Origin: an uncultured Lachnospiraceae bacterium
GTDB lineage: Bacteria > Bacillota > Clostridia > Lachnospirales > Lachnospiraceae
DNA: 64,000 nt
Assembly (NCBI GenBank): GCA_910584725.1
Contig: CAJUBE010000025.1
Span: 4,112 to 68,111, forward strand
Reading direction: 5' to 3'
Of this stretch, positions 35,599 through 43,937 are shown one piece after another. Made by a program: the position numbers and the translations under genes. Every line of letters begins with the position of its first letter. Position 1 is the stretch's first letter. The notes beneath the pieces were generated by a model. It made no database searches. It was not told where the DNA came from and saw nothing but the letters and a program-made list of their open reading frames with translations.

Positions 35599-36117
35599 AT
35601 GAAAACAATCGTCATTTACAGTTCAAAAACAGGATTTACAAAGCGGTACGCCGGGTGGATTGCTGAGGAAACAGGAGCTGAATGTCTTCCGCTTGCGGAG
35701 GCGAAAAAGAAGGATCTGGCAGGATACGACGCCATTGTTTTCGGAGGCTGGGCGTGTGCGGGCAGCATCAAGGACGTCGGCTGGTTTACGGGGAATATGG
35801 ACCGATGGAAGGGGAAAAAGCAGATCGTGTTCTGTGTCGGCGCAAGCCCGGTTACTCCGGATGTAGAAAAGTCGCTCGCGCAGAATTTTAATGAGCCGAA
35901 ATTAGAGGGGGCGAACGTATTTTACTGCCCGGGAGGGCTTAATTATGAGAAAATGTCTGTGTTGTCAAGACTGATGATGCGGATGTTTGTGAAGGCGATC
36001 AAGGCGAAAAAGGATAAGTCCGCCACGGAGGAAGAAATGGCAAGGGTCATGTCCGCATCTTATGATATTTCGGATAAAAAGTATATAGAGCCGATTATAA
36101 CATGCTTGAGGGGATAA
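35599..36117 (+). CDS. Flavodoxin-domain protein
   Basis: The 172-residue protein starts with the FMN-phosphate-binding loop YSSKTGFTKRYA (about 7-18) and has the flavodoxin-fold strands IVFGGWACAGSI and VFCVGASP. It resembles the short HemG-like flavodoxin-domain proteins of Firmicutes rather than electron-transfer flavodoxins. The reaction is unknown. AAGGAG precedes ATG 35599. It is the second gene of the MarR operon and ends in a terminator. Confidence 0.85.
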   Translation: MKTIVIYSSKTGFTKRYAGWIAEETGAECLPLAEAKKKDLAGYDAIVFGGWACAGSIKDVGWFTGNMDRWKGKKQIVFCVGASPVTPDVEKSLAQNFNEPKLEGANVFYCPGGLNYEKMSVLSRLMMRMFVKAIKAKKDKSATEEEMARVMSASYDISDKKYIEPIITCLRG

Positions 36118-36140
36118 GTTTATCTCCTCTTTATTTTTTT
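36108..36140 (+). terminator. Rho-independent terminator of the MarR-flavodoxin operon
   Basis: GAGGGGATAA pairs with TTATCTCCTC (one G-U pair) and is followed by TTTATTTTTTT. The stem includes the stop codon of the flavodoxin gene. Confidence 0.85.
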
Positions 36141-36250
36141 AATGTCAAAATCCCCAATTATTGATATAATCTAAGTAGTTTGACACAATGCGGCACAGAG
36201 ACGAAAGAAAGTGTGCTGTGAGAGATGTTTCGGAATGGAGAGAGAATTGT

Positions 36251-37330
36251 ATGCAGGGATTTATCCAGATTTCAAAATACGCCGGAATGCGAAACGATCT
36301 GGCACAGGCGGGCGGCGGTAACACTTCCGTAAAACTGGACGATCGGGTTATGCTGGTGAAAAGTTCGGGGTTTCAGCTTGCGGACGTGAGTGAGAACAGC
36401 GGTTATTCAAAGATTGATTATCGTCTGATTGTGGATTATTTTAAAGAAAATCTTTTGGTGGACGGGCAGTCCGCGCAGACCGCGGCGGAACAGACGGTCT
36501 TGACGGAAGATGCCGGGAATGCGCTTCTCGCAAAGGCGCAGATAGAAGGCGGGCGCGCTTCCATCGAGACGTTTCTCCATGCGGTGACGGGAAAGTATAC
36601 GCTGCACTCTCACCCCACGTTGGTGAATATTCTGGCGGCAAGAAAGGACGGCAGGGAAATTCTCGAGGAGCTGTTTCCCGATGCGGTCTATGTGCCTTAT
36701 CGGAAACCGGGCGCGGCGCTTGCGGAAACATACTATAAAATCTGTCAGGCGGCAGGAGAGCCGGAAATCATTTTTTTGGAGAACCACGGGCTTGTGGTGA
36801 GCGCCGGTCTGGTGGAAAAAGTAATCAGCCGGACGGAAGAGGTACTGGAAAAGATCGCGGCGTATTTGCAGGTTTCCTATGAGGCGTACCCGAACGCGAC
36901 GAAACTCTGGGATGCGTTTGCAGGAGTCCCGGCGCTTGCGGACAGGATTGTATACCTTTCCGAAAACCGCTTTTTGTCCCCGGAGACGGCAGAGGGGGGC
37001 ATCTTGAACGAGGAAACGTGGAATCACGCTTTTTGCCCGGACTGTGTGGTTTACGGGTCGAAAAAACCGCTGTTTCTGGCGGATGATTTTGGTACAGCGG
37101 ATATTACCACTTTTATAGAGAGAAACGGGATTCCGGCAATGGTTTCCTACAAGGGATATTTTTATATTCTGGCGGAGAGTGTGAAGAAGGCGCAGGAGAT
37201 CGAGAATGTGATGAGTTTTGCGGCGCAGGTGCAGGCGGCAAACCGCTCCCATGAAATGCAGTATCTGAGCGAAGGGCAGCAGGACGCGCTTCTAAACTGG
37301 GATGCGGAGAAGTATCGCAGAAAACTGTAA
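36251..37330 (+). CDS. Class II aldolase/adducin family protein
   Basis: The 359-residue protein has a class II aldolase domain: AGGGNTSVK (substrate/phosphate loop, about 19-27) and zinc-ligand candidates in YTLHSHPTLVN and the later ENHGLVV. These enzymes cleave or isomerise sugar phosphates such as fuculose- or rhamnulose-1-phosphate. The C-terminal about 130 residues are an extension absent from small members. The start at 36251 gives MQGFIQISKYAGMR with GGAGAGAG upstream; an in-frame ATG at 36188 is possible. It is the first gene of a sugar-activation set. Confidence 0.85.
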   Translation: MQGFIQISKYAGMRNDLAQAGGGNTSVKLDDRVMLVKSSGFQLADVSENSGYSKIDYRLIVDYFKENLLVDGQSAQTAAEQTVLTEDAGNALLAKAQIEGGRASIETFLHAVTGKYTLHSHPTLVNILAARKDGREILEELFPDAVYVPYRKPGAALAETYYKICQAAGEPEIIFLENHGLVVSAGLVEKVISRTEEVLEKIAAYLQVSYEAYPNATKLWDAFAGVPALADRIVYLSENRFLSPETAEGGILNEETWNHAFCPDCVVYGSKKPLFLADDFGTADITTFIERNGIPAMVSYKGYFYILAESVKKAQEIENVMSFAAQVQAANRSHEMQYLSEGQQDALLNWDAEKYRRKL

Positions 37331-37458
37331 AATTAAATGGATTGTAAATATAGAAATGGTGACGACATAGAAAATTTATGAGTGGTCAGATGTGAGAACA
37401 GATAAAGTGGAAATTTGTCTGGGTGGAAGTATGATTTTATGAACGGGGGATGAGAAAT

Positions 37459-39231
37459 ATGAACATATTCATACCCATGACGGGATACGGTTCCCGTTTT
37501 GTGGCGGCGGGTTATCGGGAATTGAAGCCTTTTATTCCGGTGATGGGAAAGCCGGTTATTGAATGGATTGTAAAGGGAATGTACCCGGACAACGTGCATT
37601 TCATTTTTGTGTGCCGTGGGGAGCATCTGCAGAAAGACCCTTCCATAAAGGAAAAACTGCTTGCCCTTGCGCCAGAGGCGACTATTGTGACAATAGAAGA
37701 CTGGATAAAGAAAGGTCCCGTTTATGATGTGCTCCGTGCGTATCAGACGTTGTGCGCGGATAAAAATTTTCATAAAGAGGACGGCTGTATTATCAACTAC
37801 TGTGATTTCTACATGACATGGGACTATGCCGCTTTTGCGAGGGAGGCGGAAGCGCGGGGCTGCGACGGGGCGGTGCCGTGCTATACGGGATTTCACCCGA
37901 ATCTTTTGCCACAGAACAACTTTTATGCTTCCTGCTTGACGGACGATGGGGACAATTTAATTGAAATTCGTGAAAAATATTCCTTTGAGCAGGATAAGAC
38001 AAAAGCGAAACATTCGCCGGGCGTTTATTATTTTAAAAACGGTGCGGTGATGGAAAAATATTGTCAGATTCTGACGGAACATGAGGAGTGTGCCATTAAC
38101 GGGGAGTATTACGCGAGTTTGCCCTACAATTTCATGGTAAAGGATGGGCTTAAAGTGTGGGTGCCCACGGATGTGCCGTATTTTTGCCAGTGGGGCACAC
38201 CGGAGGACATGCGGGAGTTTGTATATTGGACGGACTTGATTATTCATGTTAAAGCAAAAGATGGCATAGGTGGAAGAACAGATGGGAAAGCAGATAGAGC
38301 AGCGACAGAGGGGGACGATTGCAAGCTCAATATAGGCGCGGAAATTGTAAACGGTGGTTTAGGGAAACAAAGAGGATTGTCAGAAGTGTCAAATACGGAC
38401 ACGGAAAAAGTCATGAAAGGCAGTGTTTTAATTCCCATGGCGGGCGCGGGGCAGCGCTTTGCGGATGCGGGATACCGCGTACATAAACCGGTGATCCCCA
38501 CGATTGACCGATACGACGGGACAGAGAAACCGATGGTAGTCTGCGCCACCAAGGATTTGCCTGGGGTGGCGGCGGACGGGAGCAATGTGATCTATGTAGA
38601 TCGCACGTTCCACCGGGCGGACGGCGTGGAGGATGCCATCCGGGCATATTACGAAAAGGCACAGTTTATCACGATTGACCGGCTCACGGAGGGACAGGCA
38701 TGTACTTGTATGCTGGCGAAAGAATATGTAAACCCTGAGGAGGAGCTTCTGATCGCGGGCTGCGACAACGGGATGGACATTGACAGGGCGGCGTTTGAAG
38801 AGACGAAGCTGACATGCGACTGTATTGTCTTTACTTACCGTCACAACGAAGCAGTGCTGCAAAATCCCAATGCCTACGGCTGGATGCTTGCGGACGGGGA
38901 GGGAAATATCACTGGCACATCCATCAAAAAGGCGATTTCCGACACGCCTATGGAGGATCCGGCGGTGGTGGCGACTTTCTGGTTTAAGAGAGCGAAGATT
39001 TTTTTGGATGCCACGGAGAAAATGATCCGGGAAGATGACAGGATCAATGGGGAATTCTATGTAGACCAGACAGTGAAACATGTGTTAGACTTAGGGTATC
39101 GCGCGAAAATCTTTGATATCGACCGCTATGTGGGATGGGGAACGCCTGTGGACTACGAGGGGTACCAGAATACTTTTGCATATTTTAAAGCGTTTCTTAT
39201 GCGAGAAGGTCTGATTTTGGCAGAGAAATAA
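37459..39231 (+). CDS. Tandem nucleotidyltransferase (two GT-A-like domains)
   Basis: The 590-residue protein contains two related NTP-transferase domains. The first (about 1-255) starts FIPMTGYGSRFVAAGYRELKP and the second (about 315-585) starts LIPMAGAGQRFADAGYRVHKP, both giving the G-x-GxRF-type nucleotide loop followed by the K-P sugar-nucleotidyltransferase signature. The second has an insertion (IDRYDGTEKP). A hydrophilic linker of about 55 residues joins them. Such domains make NDP-sugars from sugar-1-phosphates. Whether both are active, or on the same sugar, cannot be told. GGGGGA precedes the chosen ATG. Confidence 0.85.
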   Translation: MNIFIPMTGYGSRFVAAGYRELKPFIPVMGKPVIEWIVKGMYPDNVHFIFVCRGEHLQKDPSIKEKLLALAPEATIVTIEDWIKKGPVYDVLRAYQTLCADKNFHKEDGCIINYCDFYMTWDYAAFAREAEARGCDGAVPCYTGFHPNLLPQNNFYASCLTDDGDNLIEIREKYSFEQDKTKAKHSPGVYYFKNGAVMEKYCQILTEHEECAINGEYYASLPYNFMVKDGLKVWVPTDVPYFCQWGTPEDMREFVYWTDLIIHVKAKDGIGGRTDGKADRAATEGDDCKLNIGAEIVNGGLGKQRGLSEVSNTDTEKVMKGSVLIPMAGAGQRFADAGYRVHKPVIPTIDRYDGTEKPMVVCATKDLPGVAADGSNVIYVDRTFHRADGVEDAIRAYYEKAQFITIDRLTEGQACTCMLAKEYVNPEEELLIAGCDNGMDIDRAAFEETKLTCDCIVFTYRHNEAVLQNPNAYGWMLADGEGNITGTSIKKAISDTPMEDPAVVATFWFKRAKIFLDATEKMIREDDRINGEFYVDQTVKHVLDLGYRAKIFDIDRYVGWGTPVDYEGYQNTFAYFKAFLMREGLILAEK

Positions 39232-39319
39232 ATTAGTTTGCCGGGTCAGATGCCGGTTGAATGGTGCGCGCTGTCTGATAAAAGGCAGCAATCAGAGTTT
39301 TACTGTACAGAAAGATATG

Positions 39320-41431
39320 GGCTGTAAAATGTTACGTGCGCTCGACATGGAGAAAAATTACCAAAAATACCTGAGAACGGCCATTATTGTGGGGGTTCTG
39401 TTAAAGTTACTTTTGATGGGGCTTTTTTCCTCTGATTATCAGGATCAGATGTTCATTCCTTTTGTGGATCTTTTTTTACACGGGGAGAATCCGTATCAGG
39501 TTTACTATGACAACGGGCTGCTTCCCTCTTTTCCTTATCCTCCGGTTATGCTTTTGGTGGAGTGCATCGGCGGTGTCTTTGTTACTTTTATCAGCGGGAT
39601 GCCGGTATTTTTAAGGAATCTGGTCTTTAAGTTTCCTATTCTTTTTGCGGATCTTCTCGGTTTATATTATCTGTTCCGCATTTCCAGAGATAAGAGAAAA
39701 TACATATTAGCGCTGTACTTTTTATCGCCGATTATTTTATATGCATCTTACATGCACGGACAGCTCGACCTGATACCTACCGTGTTTTTGGTGGGAGCAG
39801 TTTATTATCTGAGCGAAATGAGCATGGCGGCGAAAAGGGAGTATGTATATGAGCGGCGGTTTATTCTTTTTTTCACGCTGGCTCTCGCTTCGAAGTTTCA
39901 CATTGCGGCGGCGCTGCCTCTCTTTTTTCTCTATATCTATAAAAGAAAAGGTTGGAAAAAGGCAGTATGGATGACGGGGCTGCCGATTGTCTTGACGGTG
40001 GCGGCTGTGCTGCCATTCTGGGGAAGCGGTTTTGCCAACATGGTTTTGTTGAATAAAGAGCAGCAGGCAATTAACAGGGTGTACCTTGATTACGGAAACG
40101 CGCACCTGCTTCTGACCGTGCTGGTTTTGCTTTTTCTTTATTTTCAGGCTTTTCGGGTGAACCAGATGAATCGTGATCTCCTGATCAGCATGACAGGGCT
40201 TTTGTTTTCCGTGTTTCTTGTCTTTGTTCCGGCAATGCCCGCATGGTTTATCTGGATTGTGCCGTTTTTCATGTTATATCTGGCGAGGCAGAGTGAAAAC
40301 CGTGGAAAGATGGTATTGGTTTACGGCGGGTTTAATGCGCTGTATCTTTTATATTATGTTTTTATCCATACGACACAGTTTGTAGATTTGTATTTTCTGG
40401 GCAGGAGTCTTTCCTTTTTAAAGTTTTCGGATGAGGGGATCAGAGACATTGTCTTTTCACTGATGGTGGGCGTCTTTCTGATTCTGGTAGTCTGCATGTA
40501 TCTCTACGGTGTGGGAAGTAATTCCTATTACCGCAGAAGGAACCGCCCTTTTACGATCGGCATCGCCGGGGACAGCGGCGCGGGAAAGACCAGACTCTTA
40601 AAAATATTGGAGGCGCTTTTGTCAAAGGAGCGGGTGCTTGCGCTGGAGGGAGACGGCGACCATAAGTGGGAGCGGGGCGATCGGAACTGGAAGGAAATGA
40701 CGCATTTGAATCCTCAGGCGAACTATCTTTACAGGCAGGCGGAAGACTTAAAAGTGCTTCGCGGGAATAATTCGATTAAACGCGCAGACTATGACCATGA
40801 AACGGGTACGTTTACAAGGAAGAAAAGACTGTCGCCAAAGCCCTATGTCGTTTTATGCGGGCTGCATTCCCTGTACCTGCCGCATATGAGGCAGGTGCTT
40901 GACATGAAGATATATTTGGACACGGACGAAGCGCTTCGATGCCACTGGAAGCTGTGCCGGGATCAGGGCGAGCGGGGGCATGACAGGACAGCAGTGCTCG
41001 AACAGATTAAGGACAGGCGAAAGGATGCCGAGAAATATATTTATCCGCAGAAGCAGTATGCAGATCTGGTGATACGGTATTTTGATGAAACGCTCTTAAA
41101 AAGACCTGAGAAGGCCGGAAAAATAAAGGATATTACGCTTGGCGTGGAATTTGTGCTGGATGCGGGGATTAACGTGGAGCCGCTGCTTACACTTTTGCGT
41201 GACAGGGGTGTTCCGGGCGAATTGTCCTATGATGATCTTTTGCATCAAAAGGTTTCCTTTCACGGGGAGGACCTGCGTGCAGGCAGGGGCGTTTGGGCAA
41301 AAACGGCGGTGGCGGTAATTCCACAGATTGAGGATTTAACGGGCGGCCGTATTCTCTGGGAAGAGGGCGCAGGCGGATTGGTACAGTTAATGCTTCTTCT
41401 TGTGATCAGTGAGATTATGAAGAGGGATTAA
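39320..41431 (+). CDS. GT-C-type membrane protein fused to uridine-kinase-like domain
   Basis: The roughly 700-residue protein has about ten membrane helices (about 20-405), with an early FSSDYQDQMFIPFVDLFLHGENPYQ loop like GT-C mannosyltransferases. A C-terminal P-loop domain follows: Walker A GDSGAGKTRLLK (about 420-431), then DGDHKWERGD and a late LCRDQGERGH, as in uridine kinase/phosphoribulokinase. The kinase part faces the cytoplasm. The start is uncertain between 39320 and 39347 since no good RBS is visible. Its neighbours handle sugar phosphates and NDP-sugars, so it may phosphorylate and transfer the same sugar. Confidence 0.75.
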   Translation, partial: GCKMLRALDMEKNYQKYLRTAIIVGVLLKLLLMGLFSSDYQDQMFIPFVDLFLHGENPYQVYYDNGLLPSFPYPPVMLLVECIGGVFVTFISGMPVFLRNLVFKFPILFADLLGLYYLFRISRDKRKYILALYFLSPIILYASYMHGQLDLIPTVFLVGAVYYLSEMSMAAKREYVYERRFILFFTLALASKFHIAAALPLFFLYIYKRKGWKKAVWMTGLPIVLTVAAVLPFWGSGFANMVLLNKEQQAINRVYLDYGNAHLLLTVLVLLFLYFQAFRVNQMNRDLLISMTGLLFSVFLVFVPAMPAWFIWIVPFFMLYLARQSENRGKMVLVYGGFNALYLLYYVFIHTTQFVDLYFLGRSLSFLKFSDEGIRDIVFSLMVGVFLILVVCMYLYGVGSNSYYRRRNRPFTIGIAGDSGAGKTRLLKILEALLSKERVLALEGDGDHKWERGDRNWKEMTHLNPQANYLYRQAEDLKVLRGNNSIKRADYDHETGTFTRKKRLSPKPYVVLCGLHSLYLPHMRQVLDMKIYLDTDEALRCHWKLCRDQGERGHDRTAVLEQIKDRRKDAEKYIYPQKQYADLVIRYFDETLLKRPEKAGKIKDITLGVEFVLDAGINVEPLLTLLRDRGVPGELSYDDLLHQKVSFHGEDLRAGRGVWAKTAVAVIPQIEDLTGGRILWEEGAGGLVQLMLLLVISEIMKRD

Positions 41432-41494
41432 AATAAAGAAATGGTAGAAGGGGTAACTATATAAGGCATGAAATAGTTACGAGAGGGAAAACGG

Positions 41495-42205
41495 ATGATA
41501 AAGGCAGTGATTTTTGATCTGGATGACACCTTGTATGATTACAAAGCGCTGGAGAGGGCGGCTTTCGAGTGTGTCGGCGAGCTTGTGCGCGAGCGGCTCG
41601 GCGTGAGCGAGGAGCAGTGTGAGGAGGCATTTATGCGGGCCAGGCTGGCTACCAAGCAGAAGCTTGGCGAGACGGCGACTTCCCACAGCAGAATGTTGTA
41701 TTTTCAGAAAACGCTGGAGTATCTGGATATCAGGCCGTTGTATCTGGCTCTTGAAATGTATGAAACTTATTGGGGATTCTTTTTGGACAATATGACCTTG
41801 TACCCCGGCGTCAGGGAGCTCTTGGAGGCGCTGCATGAAAAGTATATTCGCATAGGCGTCTGCACGGATCTGCTGGCGCATATCCAGCACAGGAAACTGC
41901 GCAGACTTGGGATGATGGATGATGTGGACTGTCTTGTGACGAGCGAGGAGGCGGGCGTGGAGAAGCCGGCTCCGGGCATCTTTAAGCTGTGCCTTGAGAA
42001 GCTTCGGCTTCCGGCGGCGGCGGTCTGTTTTGTGGGGGATAATCTGGAACGGGATGTGAAGGGCGCGATGGCGGCGGGACTGCAGGCTGTCTGGTTTCAC
42101 CCGGGGGTTTCGCAGGAAGAAACTGCGCAGGATGGCATTAAGGCTGTGTCAGACTATAAAGAATTGTATGAACTGCTGAGCAGGGATATTGAGGGAGGTT
42201 TATAA
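41495..42205 (+). CDS. HAD family hydrolase
   Basis: The 236-residue phosphatase has motif I DLDDT (Asp8 and Asp10), motif II CTDLL, motif III Lys in EKPAPGIF and motif IV GDNLERDVKGA. A helical cap lies between motifs I and II (about 20-95), as in subfamily I phosphatases. It probably dephosphorylates a sugar phosphate or related metabolite in the pathway of its neighbours. GAGAGGG precedes the start. Confidence 0.92.
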   Translation: MIKAVIFDLDDTLYDYKALERAAFECVGELVRERLGVSEEQCEEAFMRARLATKQKLGETATSHSRMLYFQKTLEYLDIRPLYLALEMYETYWGFFLDNMTLYPGVRELLEALHEKYIRIGVCTDLLAHIQHRKLRRLGMMDDVDCLVTSEEAGVEKPAPGIFKLCLEKLRLPAAAVCFVGDNLERDVKGAMAAGLQAVWFHPGVSQEETAQDGIKAVSDYKELYELLSRDIEGGL

Positions 42206-42274
42206 TGCGTAAATCTGTTTGACAGGATCGGATCGCAAGCGGGAAAGCGGCAGGACGGGGAAAAGGAGAGAGGC

Positions 42275-42979
42275 GTGAAACTTTCGATAGTAGTACCGTG
42301 TTATAACGAGGAAGAGAATATACCGCTGCTTTTAGAGCGGTTTGATGAAGTGGTAAAAGAAAAAGACATTGAGGTTATCCTGGTGGATAACGGCTCAACG
42401 GACGGCAGCGCGGATGTGCTTCGGGAGCTGCTGCCTAGCTATGCTTTTGCGAGAACAGTGACCGTTGAAGTCAATCAGGGCTACGGTTACGGGATTCTGC
42501 AGGGATTAAAGGAATGCCGGGGGGAATATATCGGATGGACCCATGCGGACATGCAGACAGACCCTGGGGATATTGTGCGGGCTTTGGAGCTGATTGAAAA
42601 AGAAAAGGGACTTGTGTTTGTGAAAGGGAATCGAAAGGGCAGACCGTTTTTTGATGTATTCTTTACGGTTGGCATGAGCCTTTTTGAAACCTGTTATCTG
42701 CATGAAAAACTTTATGATATCAATGCGCAGCCTAATATATTTCCCAAGATTTTTTATGACGAATGGCAGGAGCCGCCCCATGATTTTTCGCTGGATCTGT
42801 ATGCGCTGTATATGGCTCGGAAAAAGGGGCTTAGGGTACTGCGGTTTCCGGTGGTTTTTCCCGAGAGAGTGCACGGCGCTTCGAAGTGGAATACGGGGCT
42901 TGCGGCCAAGTGGAGGTTTATTAAGCGAACCATTGCGTTTAGTGTGAAGTTAAAGAAGAGCGGCAGCTTGAAGAATTGA
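42275..42979 (+). CDS. Glycosyltransferase family 2
   Basis: The 234-residue protein is a GT2 enzyme with the N-terminal VVPCYNEEENIPLLLERF, nucleotide-binding DNGSTDGS (about 36-43) and metal-binding HADMQTDP (about 90-97). It is DPM1-like in size and pattern, adding a sugar to a lipid-phosphate or glycan acceptor, with no C-terminal membrane helices of its own. It begins with GTG; AAAGGAGAG lies just upstream. Its product could feed the membrane transferases on either side. Confidence 0.92.
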   Translation: MKLSIVVPCYNEEENIPLLLERFDEVVKEKDIEVILVDNGSTDGSADVLRELLPSYAFARTVTVEVNQGYGYGILQGLKECRGEYIGWTHADMQTDPGDIVRALELIEKEKGLVFVKGNRKGRPFFDVFFTVGMSLFETCYLHEKLYDINAQPNIFPKIFYDEWQEPPHDFSLDLYALYMARKKGLRVLRFPVVFPERVHGASKWNTGLAAKWRFIKRTIAFSVKLKKSGSLKN

Positions 42980-43142
42980 AAATGGGCTGCAGTTCGGATG
43001 CGCCTCAGATTATGATGGAATCGGGAAAACCGGATGGTAGATGAAGCTGGGGGAAACCGTACGAATGTAAGGTGGTAATAGATTAGGAGAAATGGGGGCG
43101 TAAAGATTGAAAAATAAGTCTGATGACCTTATCTTTCAATTG

Positions 43143-43200
43143 CGAGTTTGTGTCAGAGAAACAAACTCGGAAACGCAGAGCAAACTTTGAGATTTTGCTC
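43143..43200 (+). other. Two small hairpins in the leader of the GDPD-like gene
   Basis: CGAGTTTGT (43143-43151) pairs with ACAAACTCG (43161-43169), and GAGCAAA (43178-43184) with TTTGCTC (43194-43200). They lie 40-100 bases before the ATG at 43240. No T-run follows, so they may be leader structure rather than terminators. The 260 bases from 42980 hold nothing else I can name. Confidence 0.4.
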
Positions 43201-43239
43201 GCGACCGTCGCAAAAAGATGCTCCCGCATGGAGGTAACG

Positions 43240-43836
43240 ATGAAGACAGAATACATAGCGCACAGAATTAATACAAAGGCGGAGCTTTTACAGCTGCCGG
43301 AGGAGTACGGGGTTGAACTGGATCTGCGGGATGACTTGAACGGGCGGATTTATATTTGCCACAATCCTTTTGAGCCGGGAGAAGACTTTGAGGAATACTG
43401 TAAAGCATATCGCCACGGCACTATGATCTTAAATATCAAGAGCGAGCGTATCGAGCATAAAGCGCTGGAGTATATGGAAAAGTATCAAATCAAAGATTAT
43501 TTTTTTCTGGATTCTTCCTTTCCTATGATTAAACTGCTCACGGATATGGGCGTGAAGCAGGTGGCGCTTCGTTTTAGTGAGTTAGAAGGCTTAGATACAA
43601 TCCGCAATATGGCGGGGCGTGCCAGGTGGGTCTGGGTGGACTGTTTTACAAAGGTGCCCATTGACAGAGAAAGCTATGAGGAATTAAAGACCCTTGGCTA
43701 TAAGCTTTGTTTCGTGTCTCCGGAACTGGAGGGGCAGGAGGAAAAAATTTCGGAATACAGGAAATATATAGAGGAACAGGGCATTGTTTTTGACGCTATA
43801 TGCACAAAGAGCTATCATGTGAAGGATTGGATGTAG
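43240..43836 (+). CDS. Short glycerophosphodiester phosphodiesterase-like protein
   Basis: The 198-residue protein carries the GDPD signature in order: His8-Arg9 (IAHRIN), Glu26-x-Asp28 (VELDL) and His41 (CHNPF). The TIM-barrel is shorter than the usual 240-250 residues. Strands such as YFFLDSS and WVWVDCF fit the barrel. Family members cleave glycerophosphodiesters to an alcohol and glycerol-3-phosphate, but short versions in glycan loci may act on other phosphodiesters. No signal peptide. GGAGGT before ATG 43240 fixes the start. Confidence 0.8.
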   Translation: MKTEYIAHRINTKAELLQLPEEYGVELDLRDDLNGRIYICHNPFEPGEDFEEYCKAYRHGTMILNIKSERIEHKALEYMEKYQIKDYFFLDSSFPMIKLLTDMGVKQVALRFSELEGLDTIRNMAGRARWVWVDCFTKVPIDRESYEELKTLGYKLCFVSPELEGQEEKISEYRKYIEEQGIVFDAICTKSYHVKDWM

Positions 43837-43937
43837 GACGAAAGAACTGTGTTTTTATAGCAGCAGATTGTAAATGGACGTAAATTACAATGTGGCGCGG
43901 ATAGCGGTATGTTTGAATTTTTGACATGGAGGAAGGG

